A program made the translations under genes and the position numbers. A stretch of 64,000 nt of DNA from positions 62,001 through 126,000 of the forward strand of contig CALTVC010000005.1 of the NCBI GenBank assembly GCA_943912855.1, in the 5' to 3' direction. The notes under the pieces were generated by a model. It ran no database searches, had not been told where the DNA came from, and was given only the letters and a program-made list of their open reading frames with translations. This stretch comes from an uncultured Flavobacterium sp. Lineage in GTDB: Bacteria > Bacteroidota > Bacteroidia > Flavobacteriales > Flavobacteriaceae. Shown in pieces: positions 22,968 to 30,681 of this stretch; positions within the stretch are counted from its first letter, which is position 1; every line of letters starts with the position of its first letter.

Positions 22968-23861
22968 TTACGCTTTCTTTTTAAGCGAAATGTTCATGAG
23001 TACAATAGATGCAAGGATGAGTATGATGCCTGTCCACTGCGATGGCGATACTATTTCATGCAGGAATAAATATGCCATTACCACTGATACCGGAAGCTCC
23101 ACTGCCGATACAATACTGCCTAAGCCCATGCTTACCTTCGGGAAACCGGCATTCAGCAATAATGGTGGCAACAATGTTCCGAATATAGAAAGAGGTATGC
23201 CCCATGTATATATGATGCCAAAGTTAAAACTACCTGGCCAGGTTATGGCGGTAAATATTGCTACCACACAAGCGCCACCACACAGCATAAACAGGCTGCG
23301 TTGCGCTATAGGAAGATGCACAGCTACCTTACTGCCTGCATACATGGTAGTGGTATAGCTTGCTGCTGCCATTACACCCCAAGCTATGCCACGCCAGTCC
23401 GGGAAATCAGTGCTCTTTACAAGGTTTGTGGCCAGTAATGTACCGGTAAGCACTATGGCTACCGCTATGAGTTTTTTGGTTTCGGGCGTTTTTTTTGTGG
23501 TAATCCACTCTACAAGTACGCCCATCCATACGCTTTGCATAAGCAGTACTATACCTACAGATACAGGTATGTATTTAACGGCAAGGTAGTAGAACACGCT
23601 GGTAAAACCCATAGACGTACCCGATACTATAAGACGAAGTTTGTCTTGTTTTGTAGCCGTGGCTACTTCCACGTTCTTTTTACGGAAAACATTCAGTAAC
23701 CCCATACTGATGATGCCTAAAAGCATTTGAGATACCGTAACCTCGGCAGTGGTATATCCTTGTCCGTAAGCAAGTTTTACAAAGGTAGCAAGCATACCGT
23801 AGCTGGCAGCGCCAAGGCCTACGAGCAATGCTCCTTTTAGCATTGTATTATTGTTTTGCAT
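22968..23861 (-). CDS. EamA/DMT-family transporter
   Basis: A 297-residue inner-membrane protein with ten predicted helices in two homologous EamA halves (residues about 6-140 and 155-293), as in drug/metabolite transporters such as RhaT/YdcZ-like exporters. ATG 23861 is preferred; the longer reading begins at a TTG and would add nine residues with no support. Polar residues within helices (SYGMLATFVKLAYG, ELPVSVVMAYLFLHE) fit the family. The substrate is not predictable. It is divergent from the lipoprotein gene at 23980. Confidence 0.87.
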   Translation of the reverse strand: MQNNNTMLKGALLVGLGAASYGMLATFVKLAYGQGYTTAEVTVSQMLLGIISMGLLNVFRKKNVEVATATKQDKLRLIVSGTSMGFTSVFYYLAVKYIPVSVGIVLLMQSVWMGVLVEWITTKKTPETKKLIAVAIVLTGTLLATNLVKSTDFPDWRGIAWGVMAAASYTTTMYAGSKVAVHLPIAQRSLFMLCGGACVVAIFTAITWPGSFNFGIIYTWGIPLSIFGTLLPPLLLNAGFPKVSMGLGSIVSAVELPVSVVMAYLFLHEIVSPSQWTGIILILASIVLMNISLKKKA

Positions 23862-23946
23862 ATTGTCAAAAATTAAAAAAGCGGGCAAAGTTACGCCATC
23901 AAAATTAATTTTTGTTTGTAAATCTATTATTTCTGATGTTAAATGT

Positions 23947-23954
23947 TATTTTTG
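23947..23954 (+). promoter_or_regulatory. -7 element of the lipoprotein gene at 23980
   Basis: TATTTTTG matches TAnnTTTG, 25 bases before the ATG. Confidence 0.55.
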
Positions 23955-23979
23955 AAACAAAACCAACATCGTTTAGTAA

Positions 23980-24579
23980 ATGAAAAAACACTTCTCAATA
24001 GTCATTCTGATTTTTATTGTTCTGATTTCCTGTACCAATAAAGAAAACCCTAAAGCTACTTCACCGCTTAAAGTATCAACAGGAAAATCTAAACTGTCCT
24101 GGCAAAACTGGCAGATAGAAAAAGGAGCGTTGGGACCTTTAAAAATAGGTTCAAATATAAGCGAATATAGAAATGATTTAAAAGGGTTTGACTCTGTGGC
24201 CGTAGACGCGTTTTTATACAAATATGATGGAGGGGGAGTTGCTTACGAATACTCCTATAATAAGAAACCTTTATTCGTGCTAATGCCAGCAATTGATACT
24301 GACAGTATTATTGCTGTAATGACATTACATTCTGATTTTAAGACTATATATGGCACATCTTCAGGAAACTCTGTGGCTCGCATTGTTAAACAGTACAAAA
24401 AGTTACCTGTAATTCTCGACCTGTTAAGTGGAGGTGAGGTTATGACGGATACTGTAAACAGAATAAAATATGTTTTTGATACTCCTGATGATGCACATAT
24501 CGCTGAATATCCTGATATAGATAATCCTGGTTTATTAAAAAGGAGTAATACTACATGCGACTGGATTACTATTTATTAA
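23980..24579 (+). CDS. Lipoprotein of unknown function
   Basis: A 199-residue lipoprotein with lipobox VLISC (Cys18). The mature part has an IEKGALGPLKIGSNISEYRNDL segment, recalling small periplasmic proteins that read a stored structure or act as inhibitors, then alternating strands and a C-terminal pair of residues around TTCDWITIY. The one extra cysteine near the end is probably unpaired. I do not recognise the family. It has its own promoter element and may read into the next gene, 46 bases downstream. Confidence 0.7.
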   Translation: MKKHFSIVILIFIVLISCTNKENPKATSPLKVSTGKSKLSWQNWQIEKGALGPLKIGSNISEYRNDLKGFDSVAVDAFLYKYDGGGVAYEYSYNKKPLFVLMPAIDTDSIIAVMTLHSDFKTIYGTSSGNSVARIVKQYKKLPVILDLLSGGEVMTDTVNRIKYVFDTPDDAHIAEYPDIDNPGLLKRSNTTCDWITIY

Positions 24580-24625
24580 AAACAATAAATACAGTTACAG
24601 GGAGTTATAGATAAAAACCTTACCT

Positions 24626-25234
24626 ATGTTCCGGCTAACTCTGTTTATCTGCGCTATACTTATGGCATGTGGCAATAGTACCGATGCTAAACCCGAAGAC
24701 CGTATTTCTGCAAAAGACTATTCTTCAAAACACATCGAAGCGCTAACTTTTTGTAAGAGCAATGGCTTTAGTGCTGACTATTATTTTCTGGTAGACCTGA
24801 GTGTGCATTCGGGGCGTAACCGTTTTTTTGTGTATGATTTTAAACAAAAGAAAGTGATGGCACAAAACCTGGTTACACACGGTGCCTGCGATGCCTTTGA
24901 GCCAAATGATACACCTAATGAGAAAGCTAAATTCAGTAATAGGGTAGACAGCCACTGTAGTGCATTGGGCAAGTATAAGGTGGGCAAGCGCGATTACAGT
25001 TCATGGGGCATTAATGTAAAGTATTGGCTGGATGGTATGGAAGAAACCAATGCCAATGCCCGCGAACGTGTTGTAGTACTGCACTCTTGGGATAAAGTGT
25101 CAGATACCGAAATATACCCGTCTTATAGTCCGCTGAGCTGGGGTTGCCCCGCCGTGAGTGATAATTTTATGCGCACTTTAGATGCTAAATTGCAGGCAAC
25201 AAAGAAACCCGTGCTGTTGTGGATAGTAAATTAA
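24626..25234 (+). CDS. Murein L,D-transpeptidase, YkuD_2 type, lipoprotein
   Basis: A 202-residue protein with a signal sequence and possible lipobox LMAC (Cys15). The body matches the murein L,D-transpeptidase catalytic family PF13645 (YkuD_2): FFVYDFKQKKV, an HG-containing strand (LVTHGACDAF), LGKYKVGKRDYSSWG, then the catalytic pair His153 (VLHSW) and Cys174 (SWGCPAVSD). It acts on peptidoglycan stem peptides in the periplasm. Its last codons overlap the convergent DUF1501 gene by four bases. It is distinct from the classic YkuD enzyme at 13250. Confidence 0.9.
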   Translation: MFRLTLFICAILMACGNSTDAKPEDRISAKDYSSKHIEALTFCKSNGFSADYYFLVDLSVHSGRNRFFVYDFKQKKVMAQNLVTHGACDAFEPNDTPNEKAKFSNRVDSHCSALGKYKVGKRDYSSWGINVKYWLDGMEETNANARERVVVLHSWDKVSDTEIYPSYSPLSWGCPAVSDNFMRTLDAKLQATKKPVLLWIVN

Positions 25235-26397
25235 GAGAACAAACCCCGCAAAGGATTATTTGCGATGCCTATTTTTTTAGGGTCGAAAGCAAATTTATCT
25301 TTTAGCAAAGAAGCGTATACACTACGAAAATCAATATCATATATAAGATCTCCTTTATCCAGGTTTACAAGATCCGGGTTTTTCCCAATGAGGTTTCCTT
25401 TGTTATTTCCTCCAATGACAAACATAGGGGCTGCCGTGCCGTGGTCAGTGCCACCACCGTTATCCTGGACCCTACGCCCGAATTCTGAAAAAATAACAAT
25501 GGTAACCTGATTTAATAAACCCGATTTTTTAAGGTCGCTGTAAAAAGCATATACGGCATCGCCCATTATGGCAAGTTTAGAGTTATGTACCCCAAGCTGG
25601 TGTTCGTGGGTGTCAAACCCATTAAGAGAAGTATAGTATACTTTACTGTTTAGTCCGCCTTTTATGAGTCGCGCCATCCATTTAAGGTTTTTAGCCAGTT
25701 CACTTTTAGGATAGTCTACAGCTGCGGTTTCAGGAGTCTTGTTTAATATTGAAGACAGGGTACTTGCGCCTTCAGATGCAGAGTTGGCTATGCGTCTTAC
25801 AAAATCAAGTTCGGGATTCCCGCTAAGGCTGTAAGTTTTATTCCCACCTGATTTGTAATTACTTTCTCTTGTTGTAATACTGTTTGGTTCCAGTCCCTTT
25901 AAAGAAAGGCTGTCTATATCATCTACATTAAGTCCTGCCAGTGGCTGGTGTCCGTTACAATTCAAGTCTAAGAAACGCCCCAGCCATCCGTTTGTAAGGT
26001 ATTTGTCAGAATCAGAAGCTGTTTCCCATATTTCTCTGCTCCTAAAATGCGACCTGTCGGGTTCAGGGTATCCCACATTTTGTATTACACTAAGATTTCC
26101 TTCCTGTTGTATGTTTGCGAGGCCTTTTAATGCAGGGTGAAAAGCCATGTCTTTATAAGCGCCAATTACTTTGTCTTTAGCTATGGCTATGTTTGGCCTG
26201 TATTTGTAATACAGTTCATCTGTGTAAGGGATGTAAGTATTAAGTCCGTCGTTTCCTCCAAAGAGTTGTATGAACACAAGGCTGTTGTCTCCTGGTTTTA
26301 GTTGTTCCTGGTGGGCAAATGCGTGTAAAAAATCAGGCAGCAACAACATACCACCCGTGTAGGTGCCTGTAAGCTTAAAGAAATTCCGTCTGTTCAT
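25231..26397 (-). CDS. DUF1501 domain protein with twin-arginine-like leader
   Basis: A 388-residue protein beginning MNRRNFFKLTGTYTGG, which looks like a Tat signal (RR, FFK and a hydrophobic stretch). The remainder matches DUF1501, a family with an alkaline-phosphatase-like fold: VFIQLFGGNDGLNTYIPY, SHFRSREIWETAS, LNGFDTHEHQ, VTIVIFSEFGRR and GTDHGTAAPMFVIGG, which include candidate metal-binding Asp/His residues. It is 11 bases downstream of its usual partner, DUF1800. The pair is widespread in Bacteroidetes and planctomycetes, but the reaction is not established. Confidence 0.9.
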   Translation of the reverse strand: MNRRNFFKLTGTYTGGMLLLPDFLHAFAHQEQLKPGDNSLVFIQLFGGNDGLNTYIPYTDELYYKYRPNIAIAKDKVIGAYKDMAFHPALKGLANIQQEGNLSVIQNVGYPEPDRSHFRSREIWETASDSDKYLTNGWLGRFLDLNCNGHQPLAGLNVDDIDSLSLKGLEPNSITTRESNYKSGGNKTYSLSGNPELDFVRRIANSASEGASTLSSILNKTPETAAVDYPKSELAKNLKWMARLIKGGLNSKVYYTSLNGFDTHEHQLGVHNSKLAIMGDAVYAFYSDLKKSGLLNQVTIVIFSEFGRRVQDNGGGTDHGTAAPMFVIGGNNKGNLIGKNPDLVNLDKGDLIYDIDFRSVYASLLKDKFAFDPKKIGIANNPLRGLFS

Positions 26398-26408
26398 AGC
26401 ACACTTAT

Positions 26409-27773
26409 TTATATGAGTTGAAACTCAGGTGTTTTTAGTATAAAGTTAAAAAGGCGTATTATATTGTTGTCAGCGCCGGGAGCTAAAGGATCAAAGTCAT
26501 GTGGTATAATATTTTTAATATTTGCCATCATGTTGCTATCTGCAGAAAAGAGCAGTCGTTCTCTCAGGGTTTCGGTTATGTCTTCCGCTGATTCTTTTTT
26601 CCATGCTTTTGGTACTGTGGCAACCGGTTTCTGGGCGCTCATGTCTATGGGGTTGTTTAGGAGTGTGCCCCGGCATATTTGGTCAGATGTATTGTTGCGA
26701 TGTAAAAAAAGCTGTGCGGTAAGCCATGTGCGTCCGCCGTCCCAACCTTTTACATTAGGCTGGTCATACGGAGCCATATTTTGTGCCCTTAAAAAGAAAT
26801 AAACATTTTTATAATTAATGTTTTTATATTCCATTTCGTGCAGTGCCTGGAGTGTAAATACCAATGGGTCTTTTGTCATAGAGCCGGCGGTAGGTTTATT
26901 AAACTCCTCGGTAAATATTTTTATGAGTAACGGTTGTATCTCGTAGTCATTTTTTCGGAGGAAATCCCCGTAATGCTTAACCAGCTTTTCTGGAGGATTG
27001 TTGTATATAAAGTATTTAAGAAGCTTCCGGGTAATGCGGTAAGGAGCATTTTTTTGTTTAAAAATAATGTCTACCATTTCATCGCTCTTAAAGTTTCCTT
27101 TTTGTCCCAGGTATTCGAATATCTCGTTGCTTTCTTTTTTAGGATTGTACATTCCTTCGTCTGCCCCCAGGGTAAGACCGGCAAGGCCACGCGCTCCGCC
27201 TTTTATGTCGTTCTCATTATAGTTTCCTATGCCCAGTGTAAAAAGCTCCAGGAGTTCCCTGCTAAGATTTTCGTTGTATTTGTCTTTGCTGTTTTTGTCG
27301 TTATTCAGGTAAGTAATCATAGCGTTGCTACGGATTACTTTTTTTGTAAGTTCTCTAAAGTTTCCAAATGCGTTTTCCCTTAAAAGCACATTGTGTAAAT
27401 AGGTGTAGTAAGGCACGTATACACTCTTAGCATTTACCACATAATGATTGTGCCAAAAAAAAGCCATCTTTTCCCGCAACGGATAAGTGCTTTCTGCCAT
27501 TGCGCTAATCCACCAACTTCCTATTTTTGGCCAGTTTCCAGATTCTATGGCATTCCATTTTTCCCTACCGTTTGGTTCTTCAAACATTTGTTTTCGCAAT
27601 GTTGAAAGCGCCTCGTGAGTGCGGGGCATGGTTGTAATAATTTCTGGTTCCGGAGGGTTAAAAGAATAGTTAAACGAGTTTTTTAAAAACGTGTTTATAC
27701 CCTGCTGTTCCAGCAGTAATTCTTCTTTGGCACTAAACCCAAGGCGTAATGACCATAAAATGTTTTTTTTCAT
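26409..27773 (-). CDS. DUF1800 domain protein
   Basis: A 454-residue, mostly helical protein. It shows the DUF1800 features: LRLGFSAKEELL near the start, MAFFWHNHYVVNAKS around 120-135 (conserved WHNH with histidines), NENLSRELLELFTLGIGNYNENDI near 175, and KNAPYRITRKLLKYFIYNNPP. It has no obvious signal peptide, although relatives are usually exported. It forms an operon with DUF1501 (11-base gap) and is the promoter-proximal gene. The function is unknown; the conserved His/Glu residues suggest a metal-dependent role, which is inference. Confidence 0.9.
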   Translation of the reverse strand: MKKNILWSLRLGFSAKEELLLEQQGINTFLKNSFNYSFNPPEPEIITTMPRTHEALSTLRKQMFEEPNGREKWNAIESGNWPKIGSWWISAMAESTYPLREKMAFFWHNHYVVNAKSVYVPYYTYLHNVLLRENAFGNFRELTKKVIRSNAMITYLNNDKNSKDKYNENLSRELLELFTLGIGNYNENDIKGGARGLAGLTLGADEGMYNPKKESNEIFEYLGQKGNFKSDEMVDIIFKQKNAPYRITRKLLKYFIYNNPPEKLVKHYGDFLRKNDYEIQPLLIKIFTEEFNKPTAGSMTKDPLVFTLQALHEMEYKNINYKNVYFFLRAQNMAPYDQPNVKGWDGGRTWLTAQLFLHRNNTSDQICRGTLLNNPIDMSAQKPVATVPKAWKKESAEDITETLRERLLFSADSNMMANIKNIIPHDFDPLAPGADNNIIRLFNFILKTPEFQLI

Positions 27774-27887
27774 AACAACAGCAACGTTTTAAGGTTGCCC
27801 GGTCTAAAAGAAGAAGGGCATTAGTATCTATAAACATACAAAAGCTATGCCTTATATATGGGTAGAATCGTGATTTTTAAGTTAATC

Positions 27888-28304
27888 TTAACCCTCTTTT
27901 GCGTGGCTGTTTGCTTCCTCGATCAAATCACTCAGATGAATACGCAATGCCCTTACCGAAATGCTGATTTCCCAAAACGATACACCAAGCGAAGCCAATA
28001 GCAGTAAAAGACTAAGCCCAAACGCGTAAATACCCCAGGTTTCTATGCCGAAAAACAACAGCATCATGGCAAAGACCGAGAAAAACAGGCTCAGTACACC
28101 ATACATTTGCATGTGCCTGATTAAGGTAAGTCGCAGGTTGAGGTTTTTTATTTCCAGCAGTATACTTTTGGTTTGGTTTTGTTCATAGCTCACTTTCAGT
28201 CCGCGTACTATGCCGGCTATGGTAAGAAAACGATTTGTGTAAGCCAACAGTATTAATGATGTTGCCGAAAAAAGCAATGCCGGGGTTTGTATGCTGAGTT
28301 CCAT
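27888..28304 (-). CDS. DUF2721 membrane protein
   Basis: A 138-residue protein with three transmembrane segments (about 7-27, 68-88 and 92-112). It carries the DUF2721 pattern: ALLFSATSLILLAYTNRFL, an arginine/glutamine-rich loop with LEIKNLNLRLTLIRHMQMYGVLSL, and a C-terminal helix SVRALRIHLSDLIEE. It is probably an inner-membrane protein of unknown role. It stands alone, with the long repeat-bearing intergenic region upstream. Confidence 0.85.
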   Translation of the reverse strand: MELSIQTPALLFSATSLILLAYTNRFLTIAGIVRGLKVSYEQNQTKSILLEIKNLNLRLTLIRHMQMYGVLSLFFSVFAMMLLFFGIETWGIYAFGLSLLLLLASLGVSFWEISISVRALRIHLSDLIEEANSHAKEG

Positions 28305-28403
28305 ATAAGGCTGTTTGATTGAGGTAAAGATAAAGGTTTAGTTTTCGGTTTGTCATCCGTGACTGGCTTTTTTGGAATAAGACGTTTTTTATCTCTTAAA
28401 TAC

Positions 28404-28464
28404 GCATTGGGCGTTTCCCACCCCGATAGGGTGGTGCAAAATAGCATTGCGCAACGCCCGATGC
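28404..28464 (-). repeat. REP-like palindromic element, left copy
   Basis: Read on the minus strand this 61-bp element starts GCATCGGGCGTTGCGCAATG, contains a CCACCC/GGGTGG hairpin and ends with GGGAAACGCCCAATGC, so its ends pair (11 of 12 bases). Its first 21 bases match 19 of 21 bases of the right copy at 28686, which is in the opposite orientation. It is GC-rich against AT-rich surroundings. Confidence 0.7.
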
Positions 28465-28475
28465 ATATACAACAT

Positions 28476-28582
28476 AAAAAAACGTCCTGTTTTTGGAGTT
28501 ACAGGACGTTTTCAAAACCAATCAAAACCAATTATGAAAAAAACTTTACTTCTTGTTTATGTCAGGTTCGCTCCCTGATTCT
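28476..28582 (-). ncRNA. Putative small RNA, copy B
   Basis: This is the second copy of the element at 21790. On the minus strand TACATTTG (28587-28594) is followed by a TCAGG/CCTGA hairpin with a 7-nt loop. An identical linker of about 60 bases follows, then a terminator stem AACGTCCTGT/ACAGGACGTT with an 11-nt loop and a seven-T run (28476-28482). The terminator loop differs in length and sequence from copy A while the stem is kept. It lies in the gap between the DUF2721 gene and argS and is flanked by two REP-like elements. Expression is inferred, not shown. Confidence 0.7.
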
Positions 28583-28586
28583 GATA

Positions 28587-28625
28587 CAAATGTACATCGG
28601 TAAAATGAGGTATGGATTGGTTTTT
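28587..28625 (-). promoter_or_regulatory. Promoter region of small RNA copy B
   Basis: TACATTTG (28587-28594) with the AAAAACCAA block (28617-28625) 22 bases upstream on the minus strand, the same layout as copy A. Confidence 0.6.
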
Positions 28626-28685
28626 GCCATGATGCTGTTATGTTTCGGTGGTTGGTGGTTATGTTTACGCGAGCAATCCGGATAG

Positions 28686-28733
28686 GCATCGGTCGTTGCC
28701 CAATGCTGGCGCGGGAGGCCCTTTCAGGGGCTG
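28686..28733 (+). repeat. REP-like palindromic element, right copy
   Basis: It begins GCATCGGTCGTTGCCCAATG and continues to a GGCCC-TTTCA-GGGGCT hairpin. It is the same family as 28404-28464 but in the opposite orientation, so the two bracket small RNA copy B. Confidence 0.6.
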
Positions 28734-28794
28734 GTTGTGTCAAATGAAAGGATATTCTCTGTGCATCTCTGTGAAACAAATATTTGAGTAAGCA

Positions 28795-28833
28795 ACTATA
28801 AACCATCAACTACAAACCATAAACCAAAAAAAT
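28795..28833 (+). repeat. ATAAACC-rich leader tract before argS
   Basis: Units ACTATAAACC, ATCAACTACAAACC and ATAAACC run up to the argS -7 element. This is the same family as the tracts before queD and the gene at 13188. Confidence 0.5.
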
Positions 28834-28834
28834 G

Positions 28835-28842
28835 TATCTTTG
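28835..28842 (+). promoter_or_regulatory. -7 element of argS
   Basis: TATCTTTG matches TAnnTTTG, 24 bases before ATG 28867. Confidence 0.6.
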
Positions 28843-28866
28843 CACGCTTAAAAAAAATAATAACCC

Positions 28867-30651
28867 ATGGCATTATCTCACATCATTACCGGCCACATAC
28901 AAAGTGCGGTACAGGAACTGTTTGGTATCAACCTCGAAAAAGTAGAGTTGCAGGCCACCAGGAAAGATTTTGAAGGCGATATCACCATGGTTATCTTCCC
29001 GCTGCTAAAGCTTATAAAGGGCAATCCCGTAGAGCTTGGCAATAAAATAGGGCAGTACCTGGTAGACAACGCCGGTATTGTAACCAGGTACAACGTAGTA
29101 GCGGGTTTCCTTAATATTGTAATAGCCGACAGCTACTACATTAACTTCTTTAACGACATTAAAGGCGACGAGAAATTCGGTACGGTTACCCCTGCCCAGG
29201 ACGGTAAGGCGGTAATGGTAGAATATGCTTCGCCAAATACCAATAAACCACTTCACCTTGGGCACGTACGTAATGTACTGCTTGGTTACTCAGTGGCGCA
29301 GATACTACAGGCATCGGGTACTAAGGTGTATAAGACACAGGTAGTAAACGACCGTGGTATCCATATTTGTAAAAGTATGCTGGCATGGGAAAAGTTCGGT
29401 AACGGCGAAACTCCTGAAACCAGCGGTCTTAAAGGCGATAAGCTGGTAGGCAAATACTATGTGGAGTTTGATAAAGCCTACAAAAACGAAATCAACGCGC
29501 TTGTAGCCGATGGTGCCACCGAAGACGATGCCAAAAAGAACGCGCCTATAATTCTTGAAGCCCAACAAATGCTTCTGGACTGGGAAGCAGGTAAACCGGA
29601 AGTCATTGCCCTTTGGGAAAAAATGAACGGCTGGGTATACGCAGGTTTCGATGCTACGTTTGAAGCCATTGGTGTAGATTTCGATAAGAATTATTACGAA
29701 AGCAATACCTACCTGTTAGGTAAAGACATAGTAGATGCCGGCCTTGAAAAAGGCGTGTTCTATAAAAAGGAAGACGGTTCGGTATGGATAGACCTTACCC
29801 CGGACGGCCTTGACGAAAAACTGGTACTGCGTAAAGACGGTACTTCGGTGTACATAACGCAAGACCTTGGTACTGCCGTACAGCGTGTTAAAGACTTCCC
29901 TGATGTGGGCGGTATGGTGTACACGGTGGGTAACGAGCAGGACTACCACTTTAAGGTATTGTTCCTTATCCTGAAAAAACTGGGCTACAGCTGGGCAGAG
30001 CACCTGTACCACCTGTCTTATGGTATGGTAGATTTGCCTTCGGGTAAAATGAAAAGCCGTGAAGGGACTGTAGTGGATGCCGACGACCTGATAAGCGAAA
30101 TGACCGAAACCGCACAGAAAATCGCGGAAGAGCTGGGCAAGCTCGACGGATATTCTGATGAGGAAAAAGCACGCCTGTACAAGATCATTGGCCTTGGTGC
30201 GCTTAAATACTACATACTGAAAGTCGACCCTAAAAAACGCATCCTGTTCGACCCGAAAGAATCGGTAGATTTTGCCGGAAATACAGGGCCGTTTATACAA
30301 TATACCTACGCGCGTATACAGAGTTTGTTGCGTCGTGCCGAATTTGACTTTAGCGTAACCCTTACGCCGGAGCAAATCAACCTGCACGAAAAAGAAAAAG
30401 AACTACTGAAACAAGTGGCGCATTTCCCTGAAGTGGTACAAAGCGCTGCCGCGGGACACAGCCCGGCGTTGGTGGCTAACTACACCTACGACCTGGTTAA
30501 GGAATACAACTCGTTCTACCAAAGCATACCGGTACTTGGTGCTGAGGTGGAAAACGAAAAGATATTCCGTGTGCAGCTGAGTCGTAAAGTGGGCGAAACC
30601 ATAAAATCGGCATTCCGTTTGCTGGGCATAGACGTGCCTGAGCGTATGTAA
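28867..30651 (+). CDS. argS: Arginyl-tRNA synthetase
   Basis: A 594-residue class I synthetase that charges tRNA-Arg in the cytoplasm. It has the N-terminal additional domain typical of ArgRS, the HIGH motif as HLGH in NKPLHLGHVRN near residue 130, and the KMSKS equivalent in SGKMKSREGTV near 395. The C-terminal anticodon-binding helical domain ends in LGIDVPERM. The length is normal. The SGNH gene starts 30 bases downstream, so argS and the acyl-transfer cluster may share a transcript. Confidence 0.97.
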   Translation: MALSHIITGHIQSAVQELFGINLEKVELQATRKDFEGDITMVIFPLLKLIKGNPVELGNKIGQYLVDNAGIVTRYNVVAGFLNIVIADSYYINFFNDIKGDEKFGTVTPAQDGKAVMVEYASPNTNKPLHLGHVRNVLLGYSVAQILQASGTKVYKTQVVNDRGIHICKSMLAWEKFGNGETPETSGLKGDKLVGKYYVEFDKAYKNEINALVADGATEDDAKKNAPIILEAQQMLLDWEAGKPEVIALWEKMNGWVYAGFDATFEAIGVDFDKNYYESNTYLLGKDIVDAGLEKGVFYKKEDGSVWIDLTPDGLDEKLVLRKDGTSVYITQDLGTAVQRVKDFPDVGGMVYTVGNEQDYHFKVLFLILKKLGYSWAEHLYHLSYGMVDLPSGKMKSREGTVVDADDLISEMTETAQKIAEELGKLDGYSDEEKARLYKIIGLGALKYYILKVDPKKRILFDPKESVDFAGNTGPFIQYTYARIQSLLRRAEFDFSVTLTPEQINLHEKEKELLKQVAHFPEVVQSAAAGHSPALVANYTYDLVKEYNSFYQSIPVLGAEVENEKIFRVQLSRKVGETIKSAFRLLGIDVPERM

Positions 30652-30681
30652 TTTTCTCTCCTATAACAATCGGTAAGCGCA

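Noticed and set aside
28676..28740. Possible riboswitch upstream of argS
   Set aside because: The GC-rich hairpin belongs to the REP-like element and precedes the argS -7 promoter, so it is not in the argS leader.
29716..30387. 223-residue minus-strand frame
   Set aside because: It is the antisense shadow of argS.
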